From: Pseudarthrobacter sp. AL07
Lineage (GTDB): Bacteria; Actinomycetota; Actinomycetes; Actinomycetales; Micrococcaceae
Direction: 5' to 3'
DNA length: 64,000 nt
NCBI RefSeq assembly: GCF_029960665.1
Contig: NZ_JASBRB010000001.1
Span: 310,001 to 374,000 of the forward strand
Positions 46,026 through 54,940 of the stretch are shown here, piece after piece (position 1 is the first letter of the stretch; every line of letters starts with the position of its first letter). Under the pieces are notes generated by a model that worked only from the letters and a program-made list of their open reading frames with translations, did not search any database and was not told the origin of the DNA. Made by a program: the position numbers and the translations under genes.

Positions 46026-47615
46026 GTGTCAAAACCCGTAGTACTGCTCGCCGAAGAACTTTCGCCCGCCACCATCGAGGCCCTCGGCCCGGACTTCGAG
46101 ATCCGCCACACCGACGGCGCAGACCGGGCCCAGCTGCTCGCCGCCATCGCTGACGTGGACGCCATCCTGGTCCGCTCCGCCACCCAGGTGGACGCCGAAG
46201 CCATTGCCGCCGCCAAGAACCTCAAGGTCATCGCCCGCGCCGGTGTTGGCCTGGACAACGTTGACATCAAAGCCGCCACACAAGCCGGCGTGATGGTGGT
46301 CAACGCCCCGACATCGAACATCATTTCGGCAGCGGAACTGACGGTGGGCCACATCCTTAGCCTCGCACGCCATATCCCGCAGGCCAGCTCCGCGCTGAAA
46401 AACGGTGAATGGAAGCGCTCCAAGTACACCGGCATCGAACTGTTCGAGAAGAAGGTCGGCATCATCGGCCTGGGCCGCATCGGCGCCCTTGTTGCTGCCC
46501 GCCTCCAGGGTTTCGACACCGAAATCCTTGCCTATGATCCGTACATCACCTCTGCACGCGCCGCACAGCTCGGCGTCAGGCTCGTCACCCTCGACGAACT
46601 GCTGAGCCAGGCTGACTTCGTCACCATCCACATGCCCAAGACGCCGGAAACCGTCGGTATGCTCGGCGCAGACGCGTTCACCAAGATGAAGTCCACCGCC
46701 TACGTCATCAACGTGGCCCGTGGCGGCCTCGTGGACGAAGAAGCACTCTACGCCGCCCTGCAGGACCGCCAGATCGCCGGCGCAGCCGTGGACGTCTTCG
46801 TCAAGGAACCCAGCACGGACCTGCCGTTCTTCGCACTGGACAATGTAGTGGTCACCCCGCACCTGGGTGCATCCACCGACGAAGCCCAGGAGAAGGCAGG
46901 GGTCTCCGTTGCCAAGTCCGTGCGTTTGGCGCTGGCCGGCGAACTCGTCCCGGATGCCGTAAACGTGGCCGGCGGCGTGATCGCCCCCGACGTCCGTCCG
47001 GGCATCCCGCTGATCGAAAAGCTGGGCCGGATTTTCACAGCCCTGACCCACGCCTCCCTGACCCAGATCGACGTCGAGGTGGCCGGCGAGATCGCGGCCC
47101 TTGACGTCAAGGTCCTGGAACTTGCAGCGCTCAAGGGTATCTTCGCCGATGTGGTGACCGAACAGGTTTCCTACGTCAACGCCCCGGTCATCGCCGAACA
47201 GCGCGGCATCAACGTCCGCCTCATCACGTCGGCGGAAGCGGAGGACTACCGCAACGTCCTGACTATCCGGGGTGCTTTGAGCGACGGCAGCCAGATCTCA
47301 GTGGCAGGTACGCTCACTGGCCCGAAGCAGATCCAGAAGCTCGTGGGCGTCAACGGCTACGACGTGGAGATCCCCATCAGCGAGCACCTCGTGGTGGTTG
47401 CCTACGCCGACCGGCCCGGTGTGATCGGAACCATCGGACACATCCTGGGCATGAACAACATCAACATTGCCGGCATGCAGGTCGCACGTCAGGCGGAAGG
47501 TGGCCAGGTACTGGCATTGCTTACCATCGACAGCTCCGTTCCGCAGCAGGTGCTTGACGCCATCAAGGCAGGCATCGGCGCCGAGATGGTCCGCGAAGTG
47601 GACCTCGAGGACTAG
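46026..47615 (+). CDS. serA: D-3-phosphoglycerate dehydrogenase SerA
   Basis: A 529-residue type 1 enzyme beginning serine synthesis. The N-terminal substrate domain surrounds a Rossmann NAD domain (KKVGIIGLGRIGALVAARL), with the catalytic region VINVARGGLVDEEALYAALQD and VVTPHLGASTDEAQEKAG. After about residue 320 come the allosteric substrate-binding domain and a C-terminal ACT domain (VVVAYADRPGVIGTIGHILG) for serine control. GTG at 46026 is preceded by AGAGGA at 8 nt. A promoter-like TAGACT lies at about 45,980. It is independent of ilvBNC. Confidence 0.97.
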   Translation: MSKPVVLLAEELSPATIEALGPDFEIRHTDGADRAQLLAAIADVDAILVRSATQVDAEAIAAAKNLKVIARAGVGLDNVDIKAATQAGVMVVNAPTSNIISAAELTVGHILSLARHIPQASSALKNGEWKRSKYTGIELFEKKVGIIGLGRIGALVAARLQGFDTEILAYDPYITSARAAQLGVRLVTLDELLSQADFVTIHMPKTPETVGMLGADAFTKMKSTAYVINVARGGLVDEEALYAALQDRQIAGAAVDVFVKEPSTDLPFFALDNVVVTPHLGASTDEAQEKAGVSVAKSVRLALAGELVPDAVNVAGGVIAPDVRPGIPLIEKLGRIFTALTHASLTQIDVEVAGEIAALDVKVLELAALKGIFADVVTEQVSYVNAPVIAEQRGINVRLITSAEAEDYRNVLTIRGALSDGSQISVAGTLTGPKQIQKLVGVNGYDVEIPISEHLVVVAYADRPGVIGTIGHILGMNNINIAGMQVARQAEGGQVLALLTIDSSVPQQVLDAIKAGIGAEMVREVDLED

Positions 47616-47670
47616 GAACTGCACCGCCATGAACTACGCGTGACCGAAGCTTAACCTCGGCCACGTATGA

Positions 47671-47731
47671 TTGGCCGGTCTGCTTACAATGGCTGAGTCC
47701 CGTTTCGGGACCAGTCCGGCAGACCGGCCAA
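47671..47731 (+). terminator. Nested double hairpin after serA
   Basis: Outer stem TTGGCCGGTCTGC/GCAGACCGGCCAA (13 bp, perfect) encloses an inner hairpin GTCCCG-ttt-CGGGAC (47697-47711). ATACTTTTTG follows. It could terminate serA or be a structured leader of the permease gene 88 bp downstream. Confidence 0.7.
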
Positions 47732-47819
47732 TACTTTTTGCACACCAGGCAGGAAATCCTCCATGTCCGCCGCCTGCGGATCCCGGTGTGCGCACGCAAT
47801 CCAGGTTTCAGGGAGCCCC

Positions 47820-50615
47820 ATGAACGCCGTCCAGCGATTCATCAGAAGCAAAGTGCTGCTGCTGACCGCGGCCATCTTGATCGCAGCCATGTGCTTGTCG
47901 GTCCTCGTCCAAGGCCAGTCTCAGGCCGCGCTCAACCGAACGGTGGATGAGAACTCGCGGGGACTCTACGACGTCCTCGTCCAGGCCAAGGCAGGTTCCG
48001 CGGCGCTGATGCAGCCGGAGATCGCCAACGGCGGCGGCGGCATCAGCTTTGACCAGCTCGAGACCATCCGGAAGCTTTCCGGAACCTCCGTGGCGGCCCC
48101 CATCAGCCTGGTGTCCCGTGTGACACAGAACCTGGAGGCTCCGCGGCTCGACGCCATGGACTACCTGGGCTATAACTCCGGATTGGCAGGCACAGCCACC
48201 ACAGACCAGGCCGCAGGCGCCACAGAGCCCAGCAAATGGCCCGCCGCCGAGTCAGTTCTCGGCGACTCCGCCAAGAACTACCGCCTGACCGCCAGCGCCG
48301 TCAGCTCCGACGGTGTCTCAGAGCAGACCCTGTTCAAGTCCACCGCAGAGGGCAGCCTGGGCAAAGCCCGCCTGGTCGAAGAGCAGACGGTCGGGGGCAC
48401 CAGCATCCGGATCGCTCCTCCCACAGGCGAGACGGGCATCAAGTTCCCCGCTCCTGCCGGCGGTTCCGAACACAACCTGTTCAACCTTTCTGTAGCCCTG
48501 CCGCTGTCTCCCGAAGTGACCGAGTCCGTGGTGGCCGTCGACCCCGTTTCCGAGCGCGCCCTGCTTGGCTCGGCCGGCGACTTCCTTGCCCCGTTGGAGA
48601 AAGCTCCGCCTGCTGATGCGCGCAATGCCGGTGCGATTGGCCGGCACTTCGAAAGCCTCTTCACCAATGGCATCAGCACGCAAGAGCTCAACGAAGGCCC
48701 CGACTTCCTCGGCGTCAAACTCAAATACTGGGCACCGCTGATGACGCAGTACCAGCAGGCCAAACGCAGCGGACAGCTGACCGCAGACTCGCAGGCGATT
48801 CCCCTGATTGTCCGTTCCGGCACCTCCCTGGACCTGAAATACAACGTAAAGATCGAGGAGATCGACGCCGCGGGCAAGGTGGTCAAGGAAGTCGGCACCG
48901 CCACGCGCTCCCTCGGCAAGGACTACCTGCCTTTCGTGTCCAAAGACCCCTTCGCGTTGTCCTGGCCCGGTTCCACCGATCACTCCGGCCTCTTTGGCAG
49001 CGCCGGCAACTTCAACCAGGGACTCTATACCCCGGCTACGTGGAGCAATGACTTCGCAGCCGCTCCGAAGTACACCGACGGCGAAGCCGCAGCTAATGGC
49101 GCAGTCCAGAAGACCGCCGTTCCCAGCGACTGGGTCACCGTTAACCGGCTACCGGAGAAGGGTGCGAACGGCGCCCCGGTGGACCAGACGCAGCGTGAGC
49201 CCGTGGATGAACGTTCCTACCGGGAAGACCTGGCAACGGGGGAGAATCTCGCGGCTCCTCTGGCCATGGTCTATGGGACCTTTGACCCCTCGGCCGTCGA
49301 AAAGGCGGCCGGCGACGTCAACCGCCTCCCGCTGGGTGGCTACGACCCCACCCCGTTTACCCTCACCAAGGACGCCGACGGCAAGCCGGTCACCGCTGCC
49401 GGACTCAAGCCTTCACTCAGTGCCACCGGACTGGCAAGCCAGTCCGCTGGCGCCATCACCGACTTCTACGGCCTGGCCGCGGCCCGCGGCTACAAGGACA
49501 ACGCCTCTGTGATCGATGCGGTGCGTGTCCGGGCCAAGGCCCCCGGCAGCTGGAAGGAAGCCCAGCCGGACGTCGAAAAGCTCGCCAGCGAGATCCGCGA
49601 GATGGGTCTCGAGGCTACTGTCGTGGCCGGTTCCGCGCGTGAAGACGCCAGCATTTTTGTCCCCGGCTACTCAAAGGACGACGCCGGCAAGGAGTCAGCG
49701 CTGGGCACAGTCCAGCAGTCCTGGGTCCGGCAGAACGCTGCCGACGCCGTCTCCGGCTCGCTGTCCGGGTCCAACGTGACACTTCTTTTCCTCACCCTCT
49801 GCGGAGCCGCCCTGCTGACCGGCGCCTCCACCGTCAGCTACATCCGGAAACGCAAACGCGAAGCCGGCACCCTCCGCGCCATGGGCTGGACCCAGCTGCG
49901 CATCAGGAAGTGGGTGCTCGAGGAATTCGCCGTCGGCGCTGCGCTGCTCGCAGTAGCCGGGATTGTCCTGAGCCTGGTGAGCTGGAGCGTGACCACAGCC
50001 ATCGTCTCGGCCTCCGTTCTGGTCCTGTATGCGGCAGCAGCTTTTTTCGCCGCGCAACAGCTGCGCCACCGCGATGAGGTGGACCAGGAACCGCAGCACG
50101 ACGAGCGGCTGATCCCGGTCGACTCTCCGCTGACGTTTGCCAACCGGCAGCTCAGTACGAACAAGTTCAACACCGTGTCCCTGGCTGTCGCAGTGGGCGT
50201 GTTCGGCGCCGCGGTGGGCGGGCTGGTTGCCTTGCTCATCGACATCCCCCGTGCAGCAGGCGCGAGTGCGCTCAGCGGACTGGCCGCAGCAAGCGTCGCG
50301 CTGCCCAGCATGGTCCTTGCTCTCGCCGGCGTCGCCGTGGGCCTTACCCTGACGTTGGTGACCGGCAGGTTTGAGCTGAACGCCAAACGCCAATACCTGG
50401 GCATCCTTGAGGCCATGGGCTGGAACCCGGACATGCTGCGTCAGGTCCGGCTCTTCGAAAACGCGCTGGTAGGCACGGTGGCCCTGCCCCTGGGCGTCCT
50501 GGGCGCGCTGGGCATCGGGCTGCTTCTTGCCCCGTATGCCGCACTGTGGGCCGGCGTCGCCGGCCTGGTGGCTGTACTTTGCTGGATACCGATTGCAACG
50601 AAAGTGGTCCAATGA
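47820..50615 (+). CDS. FtsX-like ABC permease with large extracellular domain
   Basis: A 931-residue membrane protein of the MacB/FtsX group. One helix near residues 12-30 anchors a very long extracellular domain (to about residue 645), rich in Ala, Gly, Lys and Asp. Then come about three helices with an FtsX-like arrangement, including KRKREAGTLRAMGWTQLRIRKWVLEEF after the first, and a second set with RFELNAKRQYLGILEAMGWN. Such permeases do not import; they are mechanotransmission or lipoprotein/lipid/antimicrobial-handling proteins. GGAG about 4 nt before the ATG at 47820. The stop overlaps the ATPase start by 4 bp. Confidence 0.87.
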   Translation: MNAVQRFIRSKVLLLTAAILIAAMCLSVLVQGQSQAALNRTVDENSRGLYDVLVQAKAGSAALMQPEIANGGGGISFDQLETIRKLSGTSVAAPISLVSRVTQNLEAPRLDAMDYLGYNSGLAGTATTDQAAGATEPSKWPAAESVLGDSAKNYRLTASAVSSDGVSEQTLFKSTAEGSLGKARLVEEQTVGGTSIRIAPPTGETGIKFPAPAGGSEHNLFNLSVALPLSPEVTESVVAVDPVSERALLGSAGDFLAPLEKAPPADARNAGAIGRHFESLFTNGISTQELNEGPDFLGVKLKYWAPLMTQYQQAKRSGQLTADSQAIPLIVRSGTSLDLKYNVKIEEIDAAGKVVKEVGTATRSLGKDYLPFVSKDPFALSWPGSTDHSGLFGSAGNFNQGLYTPATWSNDFAAAPKYTDGEAAANGAVQKTAVPSDWVTVNRLPEKGANGAPVDQTQREPVDERSYREDLATGENLAAPLAMVYGTFDPSAVEKAAGDVNRLPLGGYDPTPFTLTKDADGKPVTAAGLKPSLSATGLASQSAGAITDFYGLAAARGYKDNASVIDAVRVRAKAPGSWKEAQPDVEKLASEIREMGLEATVVAGSAREDASIFVPGYSKDDAGKESALGTVQQSWVRQNAADAVSGSLSGSNVTLLFLTLCGAALLTGASTVSYIRKRKREAGTLRAMGWTQLRIRKWVLEEFAVGAALLAVAGIVLSLVSWSVTTAIVSASVLVLYAAAAFFAAQQLRHRDEVDQEPQHDERLIPVDSPLTFANRQLSTNKFNTVSLAVAVGVFGAAVGGLVALLIDIPRAAGASALSGLAAASVALPSMVLALAGVAVGLTLTLVTGRFELNAKRQYLGILEAMGWNPDMLRQVRLFENALVGTVALPLGVLGALGIGLLLAPYAALWAGVAGLVAVLCWIPIATKVVQ

Positions 50616-51367
50616 CAAACGAGACGAATGTTCACCGGAGCCGGAGGTCCGGCCTGGCTGAGGCGCCCCTGCAGACCCGTGCCAACACCATCGTCAAGGC
50701 CGCGGACCACGGGACCCCGCTGGAACTGAGCGGCATCACCATCCGCTACGGCGGCGGTAAGGGCGGTGCCGAGGCAGTCAGTGTCGTGGAGGGCTTCGAC
50801 CTCACGCTGCACGCGGGCGAGATGCACTGCGTGGCCGGCCGAAGCGGATCCGGCAAGACCAGCATCCTGACCGTCGGCGCGGGTCTGACCCTGCCGACGT
50901 CGGGCCGTGTCTTCTGGGAGGGGGATTCTCTCGAAACCATGGGCGACGACGAAATCGCCGACCGCCGTCGGGCCCTGATCGGTTACGTTGACCAGGGCGG
51001 TGCCCTGATCGACGGCATGAGCGCCCTCGAAAACGTCCTCCTCCCGGCAGTGCCTGACGGCGAGGTGGACCAGCGCCGCGACATGGCCAAGGACCTCCTG
51101 GACCTGGTGGGCCTGGGCCGTCGGATGCGGCACCGTCCGGCCCAGTTGTCCGGTGGCGAACGCCAGCGGGTGGCGATCGCCCGCGCCCTGATCCTGGGCA
51201 CGCGTGTGCTGGTGGTTGATGAGCCCACGGCCAGCCTGGACCGGGCCTCCGCCAACCGCATCATCAGCATCCTGAAGGACACCACCTCGGACGGAATCGC
51301 AGTACTGGTCGCTTCACACGACCACGAACTGGTCCGCCTGAGCGATACGCTGACTGAACTGATCTAG
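50612..51367 (+). CDS. ABC transporter ATP-binding protein (MacB/LolD type)
   Basis: A 251-residue ATPase driving the upstream permease, to which it is translationally coupled (ATGA). Walker A CVAGRSGSGKTSIL, signature QLSGGERQRVAIARAL, Walker B LVVDEPTASLD and switch His in VLVASHDHELV are all present. Compared with LolD proteins it has about 35 extra N-terminal residues. It resembles the MacB/LolD subfamily, consistent with an FtsX-type partner. Confidence 0.94.
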   Translation: MTNETNVHRSRRSGLAEAPLQTRANTIVKAADHGTPLELSGITIRYGGGKGGAEAVSVVEGFDLTLHAGEMHCVAGRSGSGKTSILTVGAGLTLPTSGRVFWEGDSLETMGDDEIADRRRALIGYVDQGGALIDGMSALENVLLPAVPDGEVDQRRDMAKDLLDLVGLGRRMRHRPAQLSGGERQRVAIARALILGTRVLVVDEPTASLDRASANRIISILKDTTSDGIAVLVASHDHELVRLSDTLTELI

Positions 51368-51401
51368 CCCTGCCCCTTCGCACTAAAGGTAACGTCCGCA
51401 C

Positions 51402-52961
51402 GTGAGCGCAACAGCCAAAACCCCGTTCTACATCACCACGGCCATCACCTACCCCAACGGTGTTCCGCACATCGGGCACGCCTACGAGTACATCGCCACC
51501 GACGCCATGGCGCGCTTCAAGCGGCTTGACGGCTTCGACGTGATGTTCCTGACGGGCACGGATGAGCACGGCATGAAGATTGCGCAGGCGGCCGAGAAGG
51601 AAGGCCTTACGCCCAAGGCACTGGTGGACCGCAACGCGGAAGTCTACAAGTCTGCCCACGCCGCCCTGGGCATCACCTACGACCGCTTCATCCGGACCAC
51701 TGACGCTGACCACTACGCCGCGTCGCAGGCCATCTGGAAGAAGATGGAAGCCAACGGCGACATCTACCTGTCCAAGTACGAAGGCTGGTACTCGGTCCGG
51801 GACGAGGCTTTCTACGTCGAGGACGACACCGTGGTGAAGGACGACGGCGTGCGGTACTCAAAGGAGACGGACACCGAAGTGACGTGGACGGCTGAGGAGA
51901 GCTACTTCTTCCGGCTGTCCGCCTACCAGGACCGCCTGCTGGCGCTGTATGAGGCGCAGCCGGAGTTCGGCGCACCGCAGTCCCGCTTCAACGAGGTCAT
52001 CAGCTTCGTCAAGCGCGGCCTCGAAGACCTGTCGATCAGCCGCACCACCTTCGACTGGGGCGTCCCCGTCCCCGGCAACGACAAGCACGTGATGTATGTC
52101 TGGGTGGACGCGCTCACCAACTACCTGACCGGCGTCGGCTACCCGGACGTGGAGTCGGAATCATTCAAGAAGTTCTGGCCCGCCGACGTGCACGTGATCG
52201 GCAAGGACATCTCGCGGTTCCACGCCATCTATTGGCCGGCGTTCCTGATGAGTGCGGGCATTGAGCTGCCCAAACGCGTGATGATCCACGGCTTCCTGCA
52301 CAACAACGGCGTGAAGATGTCCAAGTCGCTCGGCAATGTGGTGGCGCCGGCAGACTTCGTGGCGCAGTACGGCCTGGACCAGGTACGGTTCTTCTTCCTC
52401 CGCGAGGTCCCGTTCGGCGCCGACGGCAGCTACAACCATGAGGCCATCGTGGGCCGGATGAACTCGGACCTGGCCAACAACTTCGGCAACCTGGCGCAGC
52501 GTTCGCTGTCCATGGTGGCCAAGAACTGCGAGGGCCGGGTCCCGGTTCCGGGTGCCTTCACGGCTGAAGACACCGCGATCCTGGCACAGGCCAACGGGCT
52601 CCTGGAGACGGCCCGGGCCGCCTTCGAAAAGCAGGAATTCAGCCGCGCCCTCGAGGCCATCTGGGGCGTCCTGGGGGACACCAACGCCTACTTTGCCGAG
52701 CAGGCCCCCTGGGTGCTGCGGAAGACCGACGTCGAACGCATGAACACCGTGCTGTACGTGACGCTGGAAGTGCTGCGCATGGTGGCTATCCTGGCCCAGC
52801 CCGTGATGCCCACGGCCACGGCCTCGCTATTGGACACCTTGGGACAGCCCGACGGCGGATCCCGCCAGTTCGCCGCGCTCACTACGCCGATTGTCGCCGG
52901 AACGCCGCTGCCGGCTCCGGCGCCCGTCTTCCCCAAGTACGAGGAGCCGGCCGAAGCCTAG
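51402..52961 (+). CDS. metG: Methionyl-tRNA synthetase
   Basis: A 519-residue class I aminoacyl-tRNA synthetase. The HIGH-type motif is in [19 protein letters not shown] and the KMSKS loop in [12 protein letters not shown]. It is the short form without the C-terminal dimerisation domain, and the CxxC zinc knuckles of the long type are not visible, as usual in actinobacteria. GTG start at 51402, 34 bp after the ABC ATPase. Confidence 0.97.
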   Translation: MSATAKTPFYITTAITYPNGVPHIGHAYEYIATDAMARFKRLDGFDVMFLTGTDEHGMKIAQAAEKEGLTPKALVDRNAEVYKSAHAALGITYDRFIRTTDADHYAASQAIWKKMEANGDIYLSKYEGWYSVRDEAFYVEDDTVVKDDGVRYSKETDTEVTWTAEESYFFRLSAYQDRLLALYEAQPEFGAPQSRFNEVISFVKRGLEDLSISRTTFDWGVPVPGNDKHVMYVWVDALTNYLTGVGYPDVESESFKKFWPADVHVIGKDISRFHAIYWPAFLMSAGIELPKRVMIHGFLHNNGVKMSKSLGNVVAPADFVAQYGLDQVRFFFLREVPFGADGSYNHEAIVGRMNSDLANNFGNLAQRSLSMVAKNCEGRVPVPGAFTAEDTAILAQANGLLETARAAFEKQEFSRALEAIWGVLGDTNAYFAEQAPWVLRKTDVERMNTVLYVTLEVLRMVAILAQPVMPTATASLLDTLGQPDGGSRQFAALTTPIVAGTPLPAPAPVFPKYEEPAEA

Positions 52962-53095
52962 GTACGTTCCGGCTGGCTACTTGCTGGTACGCGGACTGAG
53001 TACGGTTCCGGGTCCGGTCAGTAGGGTCCATCTTGTAAGGCGGGTACTGAGTACTGGCGACATCTTGGTGTCCGTCTGCCTAGCCTTATCTGGTT

Positions 53096-53215
53096 AGCAA
53101 ACTGATGATTCGCATCTGGGAGAACCGTCGCCCCGATGCTGTCCGTTTGCCTTTAGCCCTCCGTTTCGGGGATGGCGCCGTTCTTCCACATGTCTGATCA
53201 GTTTGGACCAGACAA
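53096..53215 (+). promoter_or_regulatory. Structured 5' region of the surface-protein gene
   Basis: Within the 269-bp gap before the surface-protein gene, AGCAAAC near 53096 can pair with GTTTGCC near 53147. A second stem, GCC-CTCCG/CGGGG-GGC, follows at about 53156-53180, and GTCTG/CAGAC lies at about 53192-53213. It may be a structured leader. No known riboswitch consensus is recognised. Confidence 0.3.
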
Positions 53216-53230
53216 TGGACGGAGACGGAA

Positions 53231-54085
53231 ATGAAACGGATCCTTGCCGCTTTTGGTGTCGCGGGTCTTGCGCTATTAGGTGCCACAGCGCCGGCTACCG
53301 CGTCGCCTTCTGAGGATGAGAAAAAAATCACCATTTGCCACGCCACCGGCTCGGAAAGCAATCCCTACGTGCCGGTGACCATCAACCTCAACGGGCTCAA
53401 CGGCCACGTGGGCCACCAGTACGATGAGGACATCATTCCGGCCAACGATGGGAAAGTTCTTCCCGGCGGCCAGAACCTTGACAAGATCGGCATCTGGAAT
53501 GCCGGCTGCGCCGCACCATCCGAGCCGAACGGCAATGGTCAGGGCGATCACAAGATCACCATCTGCCACGCCACCGGCTCGGACAAGAACCCGTACGTGC
53601 CGGTAACGATCGCCCTGCAGGGGCTCAACGGCCACGCCAACGCCAACCACCAGGACTCGGAAGACATCATCCCGCCGAACAACGGCAAGGTGCTGCCTGC
53701 AGGCCTGAACTGGATGGGTGAAGGGCAGGCAACGTATAACAACGGTTGCGTGCCCACAACAGTGCCGCCAGTAGTGCCGCCTGTCGTCCCTCCGGTGGTT
53801 CCTCCGGTGGTTCCTCCGGTGGTCCCGCCTGTGGTGCCGCCGGGCGTAACGACAGTTGTACCGGGTAATCCCAGTGGGGCAGTTGTCGGAACGACGGCCG
53901 GTCGTGGGGCCGTAGCTGCCAACAACCCTGGCTTCAATGTCCAGACTGCAGTGGCAGGTTCCACTGACGTTGCCGTTGCCCCTTGGGCCGCCGGCATCGT
54001 GATGATGCTGCTCGCTGCAGTGGCAGTGGCTGCCCGGAAGACGCTGGCAGCCAGCGGTACCGTATCCCGGCCCTGGAAGGAGTGA
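53231..54085 (+). CDS. Cell-surface protein with two ICHATG repeats and a VPP stalk
   Basis: A 284-residue exported protein. Signal peptide 1-24 (cleavage probably ATA-SP). Two homologous domains follow: residues 32-93 and 108-173, each beginning KITICHATGS and containing NPYVPVTI, GLNGH and EDIIP...GKVLP. Each is bounded by one cysteine at its start and one at its end (36/93, 112/173), suggesting a disulfide in each. Residues 178-204 are seven VPPV units, a rigid stalk. Then a Gly/Ala-rich linker, GFNVQTAVAG, a transmembrane helix (about 251-267) and a basic tail. No LPXTG is present. The sortase gene 116 bp downstream suggests sortase-dependent anchoring. Function unknown. Confidence 0.82.
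   Translation: MKRILAAFGVAGLALLGATAPATASPSEDEKKITICHATGSESNPYVPVTINLNGLNGHVGHQYDEDIIPANDGKVLPGGQNLDKIGIWNAGCAAPSEPNGNGQGDHKITICHATGSDKNPYVPVTIALQGLNGHANANHQDSEDIIPPNNGKVLPAGLNWMGEGQATYNNGCVPTTVPPVVPPVVPPVVPPVVPPVVPPVVPPGVTTVVPGNPSGAVVGTTAGRGAVAANNPGFNVQTAVAGSTDVAVAPWAAGIVMMLLAAVAVAARKTLAASGTVSRPWKE
53762..53845. repeat. 12-bp tandem coding repeat (VPPV stalk)
   Basis: Seven imperfect in-frame copies of a 12-bp unit like GTCCCTCCGGTG encode V-P-P-V. Several neighbouring copies (GGTTCCTCCGGT) are identical in DNA, pointing to recent copy-number change. Stalk length may vary between strains. Confidence 0.85.
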
Positions 54086-54201
54086 CGCCGGGTCCTGGCG
54101 CCCGCAGTGGCGCTGTTTGAATCAACGGCGGGCGCCGTGGCCGCAAGGGCCCGGCGCCTGCCGGCAAACCGGGAAAATCCGACTGACAAGCGGGGGTAAC
54201 C

Positions 54202-54897
54202 ATGTACAGCGGTGGAAGGCTCTTCACCGCCAAGAGCATTGTCTTTGTGGCGCTCTGTGGCGTGCTGGCCTACCTGGCGTTCGCTTTTTTGCCATTCCTG
54301 GCCGGGCCGGGACAGTCGCCGAAGGTGACCGGGGTTGCTGTGCAGCCGACCGCCCAGGCTCCAACGCCGTCCACCCCAGCGCCCTCCACGGACACCGGTG
54401 CTCCGGTCCCGGCCGGTCCGGTTCCGGCCGGTCCGGCAGCGTCGCCACCGCAGCGCCTGGTGTACCCGGCCGCAGACATCGATGTGGTGGTCCATCCGCT
54501 CAAACCAACCGGCGAGGACCAGGCCACTCAAACTATCGTGCCGCCGCCCACCATGGACGGCTACTGGCTGTCGCCTTACGGTGTGCCCGGAGTGGGCTCG
54601 GTCAATACCACCTACATCGCCGGCCATAGCTGGGTGGACAGGGGCGCGCCGTTCAACCGGCTGAGTACCAAGGCGGCGGCAGGTGACAGGCTGACAGTGG
54701 ACACAGCCACGGGCGAAGTGGCCTACGTGGTGGATTCGGTGACTACCTACGTCAAGTCCGGCCTCAAGGACAGCCCCATATGGCAAGTGGCACCCAACAG
54801 GCTGGTCCTGATTTCCTGTTATACGGGTGATTTCTGGGGCACCAACGTGGTGGTGGTGGCCTCACCGGAGGACCCAGCCCTTCGTCTCAATAAATGA
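54202..54897 (+). CDS. Class E/F-like sortase
   Basis: A 231-residue membrane enzyme: N-terminal helix (about 12-33), a Pro/Ala/Thr-rich spacer (40-83), then the sortase beta-barrel. Catalytic His142 is in TTYIAGHSW and Cys206 in LVLISCYTGD. The arginine usually found a few residues after the Cys is missing; the strand reads FWGTNVVVVAS. Sortases join a substrate's sorting motif to the cell wall or a pilin. It lies directly downstream of the surface-protein gene. Some actinobacterial class F enzymes show a similar ISCYTGD-x-WG-x-NVVVV pattern, so loss of activity should not be assumed. Confidence 0.88.
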   Translation: MYSGGRLFTAKSIVFVALCGVLAYLAFAFLPFLAGPGQSPKVTGVAVQPTAQAPTPSTPAPSTDTGAPVPAGPVPAGPAASPPQRLVYPAADIDVVVHPLKPTGEDQATQTIVPPPTMDGYWLSPYGVPGVGSVNTTYIAGHSWVDRGAPFNRLSTKAAAGDRLTVDTATGEVAYVVDSVTTYVKSGLKDSPIWQVAPNRLVLISCYTGDFWGTNVVVVASPEDPALRLNK

Positions 54898-54903
54898 GAC
54901 TGA

Positions 54904-54931
54904 TTGTCCGACATGCGGATGACCTTAATAT
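54904..54931 (+). promoter_or_regulatory. leuB promoter
   Basis: TTGTCC (54904-54909), a 16-bp spacer and TAATAT (54926-54931). The expected transcription start is about 3 nt before the ATG at 54941, making a nearly leaderless mRNA. Confidence 0.5.
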
Positions 54932-54940
54932 TCTTGGAGC

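Noticed and set aside
53096-53160. A c-di-GMP or c-di-AMP riboswitch upstream of the surface-protein gene
   Set aside because: A terminal-like AGCAAAC/GTTTGC pairing drew attention, but the conserved core sequences of these riboswitch classes are not present.
53762-53845. Short tandem repeats as a possible CRISPR array
   Set aside because: The repeats are contiguous, 12 bp, in frame and encode VPPV; there are no spacers or cas genes.
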